This document shows positions 1 through 9,602 of a DNA stretch of 64,000 nt, in pieces. The stretch is taken from assembly GCF_011758645.1 (NCBI RefSeq), contig NZ_JAAMOZ010000001.1, forward strand, positions 1,240,001 through 1,304,000, in the 5' to 3' direction. This DNA comes from Brooklawnia cerclae. Its GTDB lineage: Bacteria > Actinomycetota > Actinomycetes > Propionibacteriales > Propionibacteriaceae. The notes under the pieces were generated by a model that was not told where the DNA came from, did not search any database, and saw only the letters and a list, made by a program, of their open reading frames with translations. Position numbers and translations under genes: made by a program. Every line of letters begins with the position of its first letter. Positions within the stretch are counted from its first letter, which is position 1.

Positions 1-56
1 GGGTGGACGCAGGACGACCAGACCCTCTTGGAGACGCGGCTGCTCGGCTGACGTTC

Positions 57-331
57 CTTTCGACAGGCTCAAGGAACGCTCGTTGAGCCTGTCGAAACGT
101 TCGTTGCCCATCGACAGGCTCAGGACCCGCTTGTCGAAACGTTCGTTGAGCTTGTCGAAACGCTCGTTGAGCTTGTCGAAACGTTCGTTGCCCTTCGACA
201 AGCTCAGGACCCGCTTGTCGAAACGTTCGTTGCCCATCGACAAGCTCAGGACCCGCTTGTCGAAACGTTCGTTGAGCTTGTCGAAACGTTCGTTGCCCTT
301 CGGCAGGTTCAGGACCCGCTTGTCGAAACGG
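57..331. repeat. Intergenic array of TTGAGC-TGTCGAA repeats
   Basis: This stretch is built from short words TTGAGCNTGTCGAAACG and their inverted form TCGACARGCTCA, alternating in both orientations with spacers such as GTTCGTTGCCC. Adjacent inverted words could form many small hairpins. Open frames through it give only low-complexity peptides (LSKRSL, DKLRTRL), so no gene is called. Related arrays occur at three more operon borders in this window (about 23216, 42822 and 48401). It ends about 45 bases before rarA. Function unknown; words of this kind are common between genes in actinobacteria. Confidence 0.9.
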
Positions 332-364
332 CTTCGGCACAAGCGTGCGTCCCGCTACGTGGGG

Positions 365-370
365 TAGCGT
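365..370 (+). promoter_or_regulatory. Candidate -10 element of rarA (leaderless)
   Basis: TAGCGT lies 7 bases before the ATG at 378, the spacing expected if transcription starts at or next to the start codon. No clear Shine-Dalgarno precedes the ATG. No convincing -35 is visible because the repeat array borders it. Confidence 0.35.
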
Positions 371-377
371 CGTTGCG

Positions 378-1751
378 ATGAGCGAGGACCTGTTCGGCAT
401 GGTGGACGACACCACCCCGGCGCCCCGAGGGGGGTCGCTGTCGGAGGCCGGCCACGCCCAGCTCCCGCTGGCCGTGCGCATGCGTCCGCGGACCGTCGAC
501 GAGATCGTCGGCCAGCAGCACCTGCTCGCTCCCGGCTCGCCGCTGCGGCGTCTCGCCGAGGGTACCGGAGCGATGTCGGTGTTCCTGTGGGGGCCTCCGG
601 GGGTCGGCAAGACGACGATCGCGGCGGTGGTGTCGCATCAGACGAAGCGCCGGTTCGTCGAGATCTCCGCCGTCACTGCGGGGGTCAAGGAGGTACGCGC
701 CCAACTCGACGCGGCACGGCGCGAGCTGGCCCGAGGCCTGGCCACGGTGCTGTTCGTGGACGAGGTGCACCGCTTCAACAAAGCCCAGCAGGATGTGCTG
801 CTGCCCGCCGTCGAGAACCGGCTGGTCACCCTGATCGCGGCCACGACCGAGAACCCGAGCTTCAGCGTCATCGCGCCGCTACTGAGCCGTTCCCTCGTCC
901 TCACCCTGAAGCCCCTGACCGACGACGACCTGACCGTGCTCGTCGAGCGTGCGCTGGCCGACGAGCGTGGGCTCGGGGGACGCTACGAGTTGTCGGACGA
1001 GGCGCGCACGGCCATGCTTGCCATGGCCGGTGGGGACGCACGGCGCGTCCTGACCTATCTGGAGGAGGCGGCGCGCAGTGCCGACGCCACCGCGTCCACG
1101 ACGATCGACCTGGCCACACTGGAGAAGTCGGTCGATCGAGCGGCCGTGCGCTACGACGCGCACGGCGACCAGCACTACGACGTGACGAGCGCGTTCATCA
1201 AATCGGTGCGCGGCTCCGACGTGGATGCCGCCCTTCACTGGCTGGCCAGGATGATCGAGGCGGGGGAGGATCCGAGGTTCATCGCCCGGCGTCTGGTGGT
1301 GCTGGCCAGCGAGGACGTCGGCATGGCCGCGCCCGGGGTGCTGCAGACCTGCGTGGCCGCCGCTCAGGCCGTGCAGCTGATCGGGATGCCCGAGGCCCGG
1401 ATCAATCTCGCGCAGGCGACCATCGCCGCGGCGACGGCACCCAAGTCGAACGCGGTCGTCCTGGCGATCGACGAGGCCATCGCCGACGTCCGGGCGGGAC
1501 GCATCGGACAGGTACCGCCCCACCTGCGCGATGCGCACTACTCGTCCGCCGGCAACTACGGCCACGGGGTGGGCTACAAGTACGCGCACGACTTCCCGCA
1601 CGGGGTGGCGTCCCAGCAGTACCTGCCCGACGAACTGACCGGGCGGCACTACTACCGGCCCACCGACCACGGCAACGAGATGGCGATCGGCGAGCGCCTG
1701 GAGATGATCCGGCGACTGCTCGGAAACCCCGGCGAGCACGAATCCGGCTAG
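378..1751 (+). CDS. rarA: Replication-associated recombination protein A (AAA+ ATPase)
   Basis: A 457-residue clamp-loader-like AAA+ ATPase of the RarA/MgsA/WRNIP1 family, which acts at stalled replication forks in the cytoplasm. Visible motifs are the Walker [10 protein letters not shown] (about residues 72-80), the Walker [11 protein letters not shown] (about 124-133), the sensor-like segment AATTENPSF, and the C-terminal family signature with [11 protein letters not shown] and [11 protein letters not shown]. Length matches the family. The ATG at 378 is preferred to an upstream ATG at 345, since the family N-terminus (DLFG) begins right after it. It precedes an unknown gene and alaS, the usual actinobacterial neighbourhood. 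Confidence 0.95.
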   Translation: MSEDLFGMVDDTTPAPRGGSLSEAGHAQLPLAVRMRPRTVDEIVGQQHLLAPGSPLRRLAEGTGAMSVFLWGPPGVGKTTIAAVVSHQTKRRFVEISAVTAGVKEVRAQLDAARRELARGLATVLFVDEVHRFNKAQQDVLLPAVENRLVTLIAATTENPSFSVIAPLLSRSLVLTLKPLTDDDLTVLVERALADERGLGGRYELSDEARTAMLAMAGGDARRVLTYLEEAARSADATASTTIDLATLEKSVDRAAVRYDAHGDQHYDVTSAFIKSVRGSDVDAALHWLARMIEAGEDPRFIARRLVVLASEDVGMAAPGVLQTCVAAAQAVQLIGMPEARINLAQATIAAATAPKSNAVVLAIDEAIADVRAGRIGQVPPHLRDAHYSSAGNYGHGVGYKYAHDFPHGVASQQYLPDELTGRHYYRPTDHGNEMAIGERLEMIRRLLGNPGEHESG

Positions 1752-1802
1752 GGAAGTCGGCCAGCCCGGAGGCTGCCGGGCCGTGCGGATGCCTGAAGTG
1801 AC

Positions 1803-1808
1803 TACAGT
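1803..1808 (+). promoter_or_regulatory. Candidate -10 element (leaderless)
   Basis: TACAGT ends 8 bases before the ATG at 1817. No Shine-Dalgarno lies between, which suggests a leaderless transcript for the following gene. Confidence 0.35.
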
Positions 1809-1816
1809 CCTGACGC

Positions 1817-2764
1817 ATGGGTGACGACGAGATCGCACGATTCGACCCGTACGCTGCCGAGAACTCCCCGCGCGCCCGTCCGCTGGAATACCCGGGTGCG
1901 AGGCCGTCCATGTCGGCGTTGATCACCAGGACCGCCGTGTGGCAGATCCGCGCCCGCGACGGTGATCCGCTCGGGTCGCCGAGCCCGAGCGGGCTTCGGC
2001 TGGACGACTGCCGGGTCGCTCTGGGCGCGGCGTACCCGGGGCAGTCCGACCCGTTCCCGAGCCTGGCCTCGGTGCTCGAGCAGGAGCAGGTGGCGGGTCT
2101 CGGTGCGCGCGTCCCGGTGCTGGCGATCGGGTCGAACGCGGCTCCTGCGCAGCTTCGCCACAAGTTCGGGTCGTCGTCCACACCGCTGGTCGTTCCTTCT
2201 GTATTGGCGTGGGTGCGCGGTGTTCGCGTGGGCTTCTGCGCCTTCGTGTCCGCGCTCGGGTATGTTCCGGCCACCGTGTTCCCACAGGCCGGGGCGGAGA
2301 CCGGCACCGTGGTGCAGTTGCTCGACGACGACCAGCTGGCCGAGATCGACGAGACGGAGTCGCCGGCCTACCGGCGGGTGTGGCTGGAGACCCCGATCCT
2401 GCTGCAGACCGGGGAGCGGCTCGCGGGCGCCTACGCCTACGTCGCCCGGGGTGGCTATCTCGCGGAGGAAACCGGCGCCTGGGTCATGGGGACGCCGGGA
2501 GAGCGTCGTCCAGCATCGGTTGATCAGGGACGATGGTTCGCCGACCAGCGTTCGTTGCTGGCGCGGCTGTGCCTGGACGCCGCCTTCGCCGAGGCGATGG
2601 GTGCCGACCCCGACGAGGTGGTCGAGCGAAGGGCCGGAGCCGGCGTGTCGGAGAGGGTGCTGCGCGCCCAGGGCCTCGTCCACGAGGAGAACGCGCTGTA
2701 CGACCTGCCCGACCGGATGGGACGCCCGCCGGTGAGGTACGGCTCGCCGGCGGGGAGGGGATAG
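1817..2764 (+). CDS. Conserved hypothetical protein, possible gamma-glutamylcyclotransferase-like fold
   Basis: A 315-residue soluble protein with no signal peptide or membrane segment. The segment VPVLAIGSNAAPAQL (about residues 101-115) resembles the Y/F-GSN start of gamma-glutamylcyclotransferase-like folds, and a later acidic stretch (DETESPAYRR) could sit near the pocket. This similarity is weak and is my inference, so function is unassigned. It starts with ATG just after a TACAGT element, so it may be leaderless. It lies between rarA and alaS, on the same strand as both. Confidence 0.8.
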   Translation: MGDDEIARFDPYAAENSPRARPLEYPGARPSMSALITRTAVWQIRARDGDPLGSPSPSGLRLDDCRVALGAAYPGQSDPFPSLASVLEQEQVAGLGARVPVLAIGSNAAPAQLRHKFGSSSTPLVVPSVLAWVRGVRVGFCAFVSALGYVPATVFPQAGAETGTVVQLLDDDQLAEIDETESPAYRRVWLETPILLQTGERLAGAYAYVARGGYLAEETGAWVMGTPGERRPASVDQGRWFADQRSLLARLCLDAAFAEAMGADPDEVVERRAGAGVSERVLRAQGLVHEENALYDLPDRMGRPPVRYGSPAGRG

Positions 2765-3118
2765 CCCGGCAGGGTGAGAGTGCCTACCGCGGCCCTGGCA
2801 GCCCGGGCGGAGCGGTGTGGCCTCGTCCGCCCGTTCACGCGGGCCGCATGTACTTCGCGCGGGTGCTGCGAACTCCCGCGGGCATCAGGTGACCCGCGGG
2901 AGGTGCGGAGGCCCGCGTGAGGTCAGGCGGGCCGCATGAACGGGTCGTGGGAAGCGCCGTGGGAAGCACTGTCGTGACCGGTGCTGGCTCCGGGCGGTAG
3001 TGTTGCTACTCGGCCCGTGGTGTCTGCCGCGCATCACGGGACAGCGTTTGTGGCCCGCCGTGCGGCAATCGCTACGGGGACCACCTGGCCGCGAGCACCA
3101 GCAAGTGAGGGATGGACA
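2765..3118 (+). other. Long intergenic leader before alaS
   Basis: No gene is supported here. The first part carries nested inverted repeats (2837-2919). Further on, TAGTGT at 2998-3003 is a possible -10 with a GTGACC-like -35 at 2974-2979, giving a leader of about 110 bases before alaS. From GTG 3019 the frame stays open into alaS and reads alanine-rich, but no Shine-Dalgarno supports translation from there. No T-box features (specifier stem or TGG box) were recognised. Confidence 0.5.
2837..2919. repeat. Nested inverted repeats upstream of alaS
   Basis: The inner pair CTCCCGCGGG (2873-2882) and CCCGCGGGAG (2893-2902) are perfect 10-base complements around a 10-base loop. The outer pair CACGCGGGC (2837-2845) and GCCCGCGTG (2911-2919) are also perfect complements. 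Together they could fold into a long interrupted hairpin. It may terminate transcription of the upstream gene, although no U-tract follows. Confidence 0.6.
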
Positions 3119-5800
3119 ATGAAAGCCGCCGAGATCGGACGCCGGTTCCTGGACTACTTCGCTGCCCGTGAGCACGCCGTGGTGCCGAGCGCCTCGCTGC
3201 TCTACAACGACCCCACGCTGCTGTTCGTCAATGCGGGTATGGTTCCCTTCAAGCCGTACTTCACCGGCGCCGAGCCGAGCCCGTGGCGTCGCGCGACCAG
3301 CCTGCAGAAGTGCGTCCGCACCCTCGACATCGAGGACGTGGGCAAGACCACACGGCACGGCACCTTCTTCCAGATGCTGGGGAACTTCAGCTTCGGGGAC
3401 TACTTCAAGAAGGAAGCCATCGAGTGGGCGTGGGAGTTGGTGACCACCGACCAGGCCTCCGGTGGATTCGGCTTCGCCCCCGCGGACGTCTGGGTGACCG
3501 TTCTGGGGCCGGGACTACACCCCGACTATCCGGACGGTGACGAGCAGGCCCGCCAGATCTGGCGCTCGGTCGGAGTGCCCGACGATCGCATCCAGCCGCG
3601 TGGGCTGAAGGACAACTACTGGCACATGGGCATCCCCGGCCCCGGTGGGCCCTGTTCCGAGATCTACATCGATCGTGGTCCGGCGTACGGGCCGGACGGT
3701 GGCCCCAACGCCGACGAGGACCGCTTCCTCGAGATCTGGAACCTCGTCTTCGAGACCGAGATCTTGTCGAACGTACGGGCCAAGGACGACTTCGACGTCG
3801 CGGGGCCACTCGCCAAGCCCAACATCGACACCGGCGCGGGCCTGGAGCGCATCGCGTTCCTCATGCAGGGCGTCGACAACATGTACGAGACCGACGAGGT
3901 GTTCCCCGTCATCGCACGGGCGGCGGAGGTGTCGGGCAAACGATACGGCGCCCACAAGGACGACGACGTGCGGCTGCGGGTGATCGGGGATCACATCCGC
4001 AGTTCGCTCATGCTGATGACCGACGGCGTGGCGCCCGGCAACGAGGCGCGGGGTTACGTGCTGCGGCGCCTCCTGCGCCGCTCGATCAGGTCGATGCGAC
4101 TGCTCGGCCATCAGGATCCGATCCTCAACGAACTGCTCGACGTCAGCCGCCAGGTGATGCGCGTGTCGTACCCCGAGATCGACGAGCAGTGGACGCGCAT
4201 CGCCGAGATCGCCGACGCGGAGGAGCAGACGTTCACCAGGACGCTCAGCTCCGGCACGGCGCTGTTCGATCTCGCGGTGGCCGACACCCGGGAGCACAAG
4301 TCGTCGGTTCTGCCCGGCGACAAGGCATTCCAGCTGCACGACACCTACGGCTTCCCGATCGACCTCACTCTTGAGATGGCGGCCGAGCAGGGGCTGACGG
4401 TCGACCAGGAGCGCTTCCGCGAGTTGATGACCGAGCAGCGCCAGCGCGCCAAGGCTGACGCCCGGGCCAAGAAGGGCGGGATGGTCAGCACCGAGGCCTA
4501 CCAGGTGCTGCGGGCCGACGGCGAGACGCCGTTCCTCGGCTACACCGACCTCGACGTCACCACCCGCGTGCGCGGCATCGTGCTGGACGGGGAGTCCGTC
4601 CGGTCGGCGGGGCCCGGCTCGGTGGTCGAGGTCGTCCTCGCGGAGACCCCGTTCTACGCGGAGTCCGGCGGCCAGGACTCGGATTCGGGGATCCTGCGTA
4701 CCCCGGCGGGCGAGTTGAACGTCCTCGACGTGCAGCGCCCCGTGCCCGGGCTGGTCGTCCACAAGGTGGAACTCACGGGTGAACTGGCGCTCGGCGACGA
4801 GGTGAACGCCAGTGTGGACGCGTTCGCCCGGCGCGGCAGCTGCCAGGCGCACTCGGCCACCCACGTGATCCACGCGGCGCTGCGCGAACTGGTCGGGCCC
4901 AGCGCGACACAGGCGGGCTCCTACAACAAGCCCGGTTACCTGCGGTTCGACTACTCGTCCCAGAAGGGCCTCAGCCCCGAACTGCGCCTCGAGATCGAGG
5001 AGCGCTGCAACGCCGCGATCCGCGACGACCTGGCGGTCACCGAGCAGCACATGAAGCTGGAGGAGGCCAAGGCCCTGGGGGCCATGGCGATGTTCGGCGA
5101 GAAGTACCCGCCCGTCGTCCGCGTGATCGAGATGGGCGGACCGTGGAGCCGTGAGCTGTGCGGCGGCACCCATGTGCGCCACTCCAGCCAGATCGGCATG
5201 CTGTCGCTGCTGGGCGAGCAGTCGGTCGGCTCGGGCACCCGGCGTGTCGAGGCCTTGGTGAGCACCGACGCGTTCGAGCACATGGCCGCCGAGCGGGCGC
5301 TGGTCAACCAGCTTGTCGATGTGCTCAAGGTGCAGCCGGAGCAGTTGCCCGATCGCGTTGCCGCGATGGTCTCCGAGCTGAAGGCGGCGCAGAAGACGAT
5401 CGCCGAGATGCGGATCGACCAGCTGACCGCGTCCCTGTCCGATCTTGTGACCACGGCGCGCGACGTCTCCGGGGTGGCCGTGGCCTCCCGCGTCCTCGAC
5501 GGGGTCGACGGGGGCGACCTGCGGACGCTGGCCACGCAGGCCCGCGACCGGTTCGGGTCGAAGCCCGCGGTGGTCGTGCTCGTCTCGTCCGCGCAGAAGC
5601 CCTCGGTGGTCGTCGCCACGAGCCAGTCGGCCCGCGACCGGGGGATCCGTGCCGGTGAGCTGGTACGCGCGGCCGCCGTGGAACTCGGCGGCAAGGGTGG
5701 CGGCAAGGACGATCTGGCCCAGGGCGGCGGCACCGACCGGGGAGCCGTCGATCGTGCGCTCGCCGCCGTGCTGCGTTGTGTGGAGGAGACCATTGGGTGA
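3119..5800 (+). CDS. alaS: Alanyl-tRNA synthetase
   Basis: An 893-residue class II synthetase that charges tRNA-Ala in the cytoplasm. The start MKAAEIGRRFLDYF at ATG 3119 matches the family, so the longer open frame upstream is ignored. The catalytic core holds LFVNAGMVPFKPYF, TSLQKCVRTLDIEDVGKT and RHGTFFQMLGNFSFGDYF. The editing domain carries the zinc/hydrolytic motifs HSATHVIH (near residue 578) and CGGTHVRH (near 681). A C-terminal oligomerisation/DHHA1 region closes with GGKGGGKDDLAQGGG. It overlaps ruvX by 8 bases and heads a long + strand operon. Confidence 0.98.
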   Translation: MKAAEIGRRFLDYFAAREHAVVPSASLLYNDPTLLFVNAGMVPFKPYFTGAEPSPWRRATSLQKCVRTLDIEDVGKTTRHGTFFQMLGNFSFGDYFKKEAIEWAWELVTTDQASGGFGFAPADVWVTVLGPGLHPDYPDGDEQARQIWRSVGVPDDRIQPRGLKDNYWHMGIPGPGGPCSEIYIDRGPAYGPDGGPNADEDRFLEIWNLVFETEILSNVRAKDDFDVAGPLAKPNIDTGAGLERIAFLMQGVDNMYETDEVFPVIARAAEVSGKRYGAHKDDDVRLRVIGDHIRSSLMLMTDGVAPGNEARGYVLRRLLRRSIRSMRLLGHQDPILNELLDVSRQVMRVSYPEIDEQWTRIAEIADAEEQTFTRTLSSGTALFDLAVADTREHKSSVLPGDKAFQLHDTYGFPIDLTLEMAAEQGLTVDQERFRELMTEQRQRAKADARAKKGGMVSTEAYQVLRADGETPFLGYTDLDVTTRVRGIVLDGESVRSAGPGSVVEVVLAETPFYAESGGQDSDSGILRTPAGELNVLDVQRPVPGLVVHKVELTGELALGDEVNASVDAFARRGSCQAHSATHVIHAALRELVGPSATQAGSYNKPGYLRFDYSSQKGLSPELRLEIEERCNAAIRDDLAVTEQHMKLEEAKALGAMAMFGEKYPPVVRVIEMGGPWSRELCGGTHVRHSSQIGMLSLLGEQSVGSGTRRVEALVSTDAFEHMAAERALVNQLVDVLKVQPEQLPDRVAAMVSELKAAQKTIAEMRIDQLTASLSDLVTTARDVSGVAVASRVLDGVDGGDLRTLATQARDRFGSKPAVVVLVSSAQKPSVVVATSQSARDRGIRAGELVRAAAVELGGKGGGKDDLAQGGGTDRGAVDRALAAVLRCVEETIG

Positions 5801-6287
5801 GTTCCGTCGAGGGGTGAGATTGGCGATCGACTGGGGCCGGGCGCGGGTGGGTGTGGCCGCCTGCGATCCCGACGGGTTGCTCGCCCACCCTGTGGAGACG
5901 GTGCCCAACGATGCCGGTGTGCTGGACAGGCTCGACCGGATCGTCGCCGAGTACGAGCCGTTCGAGGTGCTGCTGGGCATGCCGGTCGACCTGCGGGGAC
6001 GCCTGGGCCCCGCGGCGCAGGCGATGGGCCGGGTGGCCGATGACCTGGTCGGCAGGCTGCCCGTGCCATTGCGGGTCGTGGATGAGAGGATGAGCACGGC
6101 TGCTGCAGCGCGCAAGCTCGCTGCGGGCGGCCGGACCAGCAGACAACGGCGTAACATCATCGACCAGGCCGCGGCCGTCGACATCCTCGAACAGGCGCTG
6201 GAGTTCGAGCGTCTCACGGGAAGACCGGCGGGCACGACCTGGACTGGGGAAGGTGGGGAGCTGAGCCATGAGCCGTTTCCTCGATGA
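5793..6287 (+). CDS. ruvX: Pre-16S rRNA nuclease / Holliday junction resolvase-like RuvX
   Basis: A YqgF-fold nuclease of 164 residues that in other bacteria trims the 5' end of 16S rRNA. The RNase H-like start LAIDWGRARVGVA carries the first catalytic aspartate; GMPVDLRG and VDERMSTAAA are family motifs, and the last acidic residue lies in IIDQAAAVDIL. TTG 5793 is chosen because GGAGGAG sits 6 bases upstream. GTG 5814 is the alternative. It overlaps the end of alaS and the start of mltG, as in many actinobacteria. Confidence 0.93.
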   Translation: MGEFRRGVRLAIDWGRARVGVAACDPDGLLAHPVETVPNDAGVLDRLDRIVAEYEPFEVLLGMPVDLRGRLGPAAQAMGRVADDLVGRLPVPLRVVDERMSTAAAARKLAAGGRTSRQRRNIIDQAAAVDILEQALEFERLTGRPAGTTWTGEGGELSHEPFPR

Positions 6288-7770
6288 GGGCGAGCCCGAG
6301 GGCTTCGACTACGACGCGTCCCCACGTCGCGACGGCAGGTCCGTGTCCGGGCACCGATACGCCCAGGACGCGCCGGCGGGCCCGTACTGGTCGGGGTACG
6401 AGGCGGTCGACGATCCCGTGGACGATGCGATGGAGGACACCCAGTATCACCCCGTCGTCCGCCCGGACGACGACCCCTATTCGGACGCCCGTCCGTACAC
6501 GAGCGACGATGCCCGCACGGACGACTCCTACGGCGGGCCGTACCTTGCCGACGACGACTCCTATTCCGATGCCGACCCCGACCAGGAAGTGGCGTACGAG
6601 CAGGAGACGGGGTACGAGGACGACGACGAGTACCTCGATGAGCTCGATGACGAGCCGGAGGAGGAGTACTACGAGGAACCCGATGTGCCCAGGCGCCGCT
6701 GGAGCCGCGCGCTGAAGAGCCTTCTGGCGGTGGGCCTGTCGCTGGGCATCCTCGTGGGCGGCGGGTACGTCGTCTACACCAAGCTGCTCGACGGCTACAT
6801 CAGCTTCACCACGGTCGCCGACTACCCAGGGCCGGGCGAGCAGGACGTCACGATCGAGATCCCGCAGGGGGCGAGCATCTCGCAGATGGGCGACATCCTC
6901 GTGGCGAGCGACGTCGTCGCGTCCTCAAGGGCTTTCGTCCAGGCCGCTCAGGAGAACACGGCGTCGGCCGGAATCCAGCCGGGCACCTACCAACTCATGA
7001 CGAAGATGAGCGCGTCCGACGCCGTAGCGGCGATGCTCGATCCGAACACGATGGTGCGCAACCAGGTGACCATCCCCGAGGGGTTGCGCAACACGCTGGT
7101 GGTCGCCGAGATCAGCGAGGTCACCGGCATCGCGCAAGCCGATCTGGAGGCGGCGCTGGCCGATCCGGGCCAGATCGGCCTGCCCAGCTACGCGAACGGC
7201 AACGCCGAGGGCTTCCTGTTCCCCGACACCTATGCGTTCGACTCCGATCCGACCGCGGTCGAGGTGCTGTCGCAGATGACCGCCGAGTTCGCGGACGTCG
7301 CCGAGGAGGTCCAGCTGGAGCAGAAGGCCGCGGCACTGGGCATCACGACCTACCAGGCGGTCGTCGTCGCGAGCATCATCGAGAAGGAGACGACCGATCC
7401 CGCCTACGGCCCCGATATCGCGCAGGTTCTCTACAACCGGCTGCGGATGGGGATGGCGTTGCAACTCGACTCGACCGTCATCTACGCCAACAACTCGTCG
7501 GGCACGATCACGACGACCGACGAGGAGCGCGCTCTCGACTCGCCCTACAACACCTACGTGTACGCGGGCCTGCCGCCGGGGGCGATCTCCAACCCCGGCA
7601 AGAACGCGCTGATCTCGGCGCTCAACCCGACGCAGGGCTCCTACCTGTACTTCGTGGCCGTCAACCCCGATACCGGTGAGACCAAGTTCGCCTCGGACGA
7701 CGCCGGTCACGATGCGAACGTCGCGGAGTTCCAGGCTTGGTGCCAGGCCAACTCCGACCGCTGCGGGTGA
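6268..7770 (+). CDS. mltG: Endolytic murein transglycosylase MltG
   Basis: A 500-residue membrane-anchored YceG-like lytic transglycosylase that cuts nascent glycan strands. About 148 N-terminal residues are extremely rich in Asp, Glu and Tyr and presumably cytoplasmic. One membrane segment follows (about 149-171, [19 protein letters not shown]), then a LysM-like and catalytic domain outside. The catalytic glutamate is in ASIIEKET (about residue 372), followed by QLDSTVIYA and [19 protein letters not shown]. Start ATG overlaps ruvX by 20 bases. The acidic tail varies in length among actinobacteria. aroE, which often follows mltG, is absent here. Confidence 0.96.
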   Translation: MSRFLDEGEPEGFDYDASPRRDGRSVSGHRYAQDAPAGPYWSGYEAVDDPVDDAMEDTQYHPVVRPDDDPYSDARPYTSDDARTDDSYGGPYLADDDSYSDADPDQEVAYEQETGYEDDDEYLDELDDEPEEEYYEEPDVPRRRWSRALKSLLAVGLSLGILVGGGYVVYTKLLDGYISFTTVADYPGPGEQDVTIEIPQGASISQMGDILVASDVVASSRAFVQAAQENTASAGIQPGTYQLMTKMSASDAVAAMLDPNTMVRNQVTIPEGLRNTLVVAEISEVTGIAQADLEAALADPGQIGLPSYANGNAEGFLFPDTYAFDSDPTAVEVLSQMTAEFADVAEEVQLEQKAAALGITTYQAVVVASIIEKETTDPAYGPDIAQVLYNRLRMGMALQLDSTVIYANNSSGTITTTDEERALDSPYNTYVYAGLPPGAISNPGKNALISALNPTQGSYLYFVAVNPDTGETKFASDDAGHDANVAEFQAWCQANSDRCG

Positions 7771-7842
7771 CGACGATGCGGGGTGCGCTGCCCGCACCCG
7801 GGGTGGCAGCCGAACACGGGGCCCGGTCGCGGCTCGATCTGG

Positions 7843-7848
7843 GATACT
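7843..7848 (+). promoter_or_regulatory. Candidate -10 element of aroC (leaderless)
   Basis: GATACT ends 7 bases before the aroC ATG at 7856. No Shine-Dalgarno lies in between. This would give the shikimate block its own leaderless promoter after mltG. Confidence 0.35.
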
Positions 7849-7855
7849 GGAAGAC

Positions 7856-9052
7856 ATGCTCCGCTACCTGACTGCCGGCGAATCCCACGGACGCGCGGTG
7901 GTGGCCACGATCGAGGGGATTCCCTCGCACGTGGCCCTCACCTCTCAGGATGTCTCCGCTGCCCTGGCGCGCCGTCGCCTCGGTGCGGGCCGGGGGGCCC
8001 GCATGCAGTTCGAGGCGGACGAGGTGACCCTGCTGTCGGGCATACGCCACGGGCAGACGCTGGGATCGCCGATCACGATCATGATCGGCAACACGGAATG
8101 GCCGAAGTGGGAACAGGTGATGGCACCCGATCCGGTGCCCGCCGACGTGCTGGCGGGGCTCGCCCGCAACGCCCCGCTGACGCGCCCCCGTCCCGGTCAC
8201 GCCGACCTCGCGGGCATGCAGAAGTACGACTTCGACGAGGCCCGGCCGGTGCTGGAGCGCGCCAGCGCGCGGGAGACCGCGGCCCGGGTGGCCATCGGAC
8301 GCGTCGCCCAGAACTTCCTGGCCCAGGCGTACGGCATCACGGTGCTGAGTCACGTGGTGGAGATCGGCGGCATCAAGGCCGACCTGGCCGCTTTCCCGCG
8401 CATGGTCGACCTGCCCCAGATCGACGCCGACCCGGTGCGTTGCCTCGATCCGCGCGCGAGCGCGGCCATGCAGGCCGAGATCGAGGCGTGTCACGTCGAG
8501 GGTGACACGCTCGGCGGCGTGGTGGAGGTGGTGGCGTGGGGCTGCCCGCCCGGCCTCGGGTCGCACACCCAGGGAGATCGCAGGCTCGACGCGCGGCTGG
8601 CCGGTGCGCTGATGGGGATACAGGCGATCAAGGGCGTGGAACTGGGCGACGGGTTCGAGCTCGCCCGGGTGCGCGGCAGCCGTGCGCACGACGAGATCCA
8701 GCCGGGGGGCTCGGGCATCGAGCGCCTCACCCAGCGTTCGGGCGGCACCGAGGGCGGCATCAGCACCGGGGAGGTGCTCCGCGTCCGCGCGGCGATGAAG
8801 CCGATCGCCACCGTGCCGCGGGCCCTGCGCACGATCGACACGCTGACCGGCGAGCCCACGCACGCCCATCACCAGCGTTCCGACGTGTGTGCGGTTCCGG
8901 CCGCGGGTGTCGTCGCCGAAGCCATGGTCGCCCTCGTCCTGGCGGAGGCATGCCTGGAGAAGTTCGGCGGAGACTCCGTCGGTGAGTCCCGGCGCAACTA
9001 CCAGGGCTACCTGCGGCAGGTGGCGGAGCGGGGGCTGTCCGTCCATGTCTAG
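7856..9052 (+). CDS. aroC: Chorismate synthase
   Basis: Converts 5-enolpyruvylshikimate 3-phosphate to chorismate with reduced FMN, the last step of the shikimate pathway. The 398-residue product starts with the signature [15 protein letters not shown] and contains the family motifs [28 protein letters not shown] and [16 protein letters not shown] 7856 is the only start consistent with the conserved N-terminus. The stop overlaps the aroK start, so the two are translationally coupled. Confidence 0.97.
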   Translation: MLRYLTAGESHGRAVVATIEGIPSHVALTSQDVSAALARRRLGAGRGARMQFEADEVTLLSGIRHGQTLGSPITIMIGNTEWPKWEQVMAPDPVPADVLAGLARNAPLTRPRPGHADLAGMQKYDFDEARPVLERASARETAARVAIGRVAQNFLAQAYGITVLSHVVEIGGIKADLAAFPRMVDLPQIDADPVRCLDPRASAAMQAEIEACHVEGDTLGGVVEVVAWGCPPGLGSHTQGDRRLDARLAGALMGIQAIKGVELGDGFELARVRGSRAHDEIQPGGSGIERLTQRSGGTEGGISTGEVLRVRAAMKPIATVPRALRTIDTLTGEPTHAHHQRSDVCAVPAAGVVAEAMVALVLAEACLEKFGGDSVGESRRNYQGYLRQVAERGLSVHV

Positions 9053-9602
9053 CGCGTCGGTGGCAGGGACATCGGCGGTGGCACCGCACCCGGCGCGGAC
9101 GATCGTCCTCGTCGGAGCACCGGCGGTGGGCAAGTCGACGGTCGGGGTGCTGCTGGCACGGCACCTGGGTGTGCCGTTCACCGACGTGGACGAACGCATC
9201 GAGGCCCACGCGGGCCGCTCGATCCGGCGGATCTTCGCCGCGGAGGGGGAGGCGGGCTTCCGGCGTCGAGAACTGGAGACCACGCTGGAGGCCATCGCGT
9301 GCCCGGGCGTCGTGGCGCTGGGCGGGGGAGCGGTCACCAACGACCAGCTTCGGGAGAGCCTTCGTCCCCATCATGTCGTGTGGCTGAGGGTGGGTGTGGA
9401 CGAAGCGGTCTCGCGGGCCGGGGAGTCCACGATGCGTCCTCTTCTGGTGGGCGACGTCGCCGGCAAGTGGCTGGCGCTCGCCACCCAGCGCGAGCCCCTC
9501 TACGCGGAGGTGGCCACCACCACGTTCGACACCGACGGCCTGACCCCCTCCGAGGTCGCAGTCGCCCTGGCCGACATCATCACCAGGAGAGAATCCGAAT
9601 GA
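9045..9602 (+). CDS. aroK: Shikimate kinase
   Basis: A 185-residue P-loop kinase that phosphorylates shikimate at O-3. Motifs in order: Walker [10 protein letters not shown] (about 24-32), the shikimate-binding TDVDERIE and FRRRE segments, LGGGAVT, and the lid region with MRPLL. It starts at ATG 9045 inside the end of aroC and ends in an ATGA overlap with aroB, so aroC, aroK and aroB form one coupled unit. Confidence 0.95.
   Translation: MSSASVAGTSAVAPHPARTIVLVGAPAVGKSTVGVLLARHLGVPFTDVDERIEAHAGRSIRRIFAAEGEAGFRRRELETTLEAIACPGVVALGGGAVTNDQLRESLRPHHVVWLRVGVDEAVSRAGESTMRPLLVGDVAGKWLALATQREPLYAEVATTTFDTDGLTPSEVAVALADIITRRESE

Noticed and set aside
57-331. CRISPR array
   Set aside because: Repeat words are about 17 bases, appear in both orientations and have repeated, not unique, spacers; no cas genes in the window.
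83-367. Open frame through the first repeat array
   Set aside because: It is made entirely of the repeat words and gives a low-complexity basic peptide; no ribosome site or family match.
2981-3118. N-terminal extension of alaS from ATG 2981
   Set aside because: The added 46 residues are unconserved and AlaS proteins start at the MKAAEIGRRFL segment.
2765-3118. T-box leader for alaS
   Set aside because: No specifier stem, TGG box or antiterminator could be recognised.
3515-6325. Long minus-strand frame opposite alaS and ruvX
   Set aside because: Antisense shadow of alaS caused by high GC; no recognisable domains.
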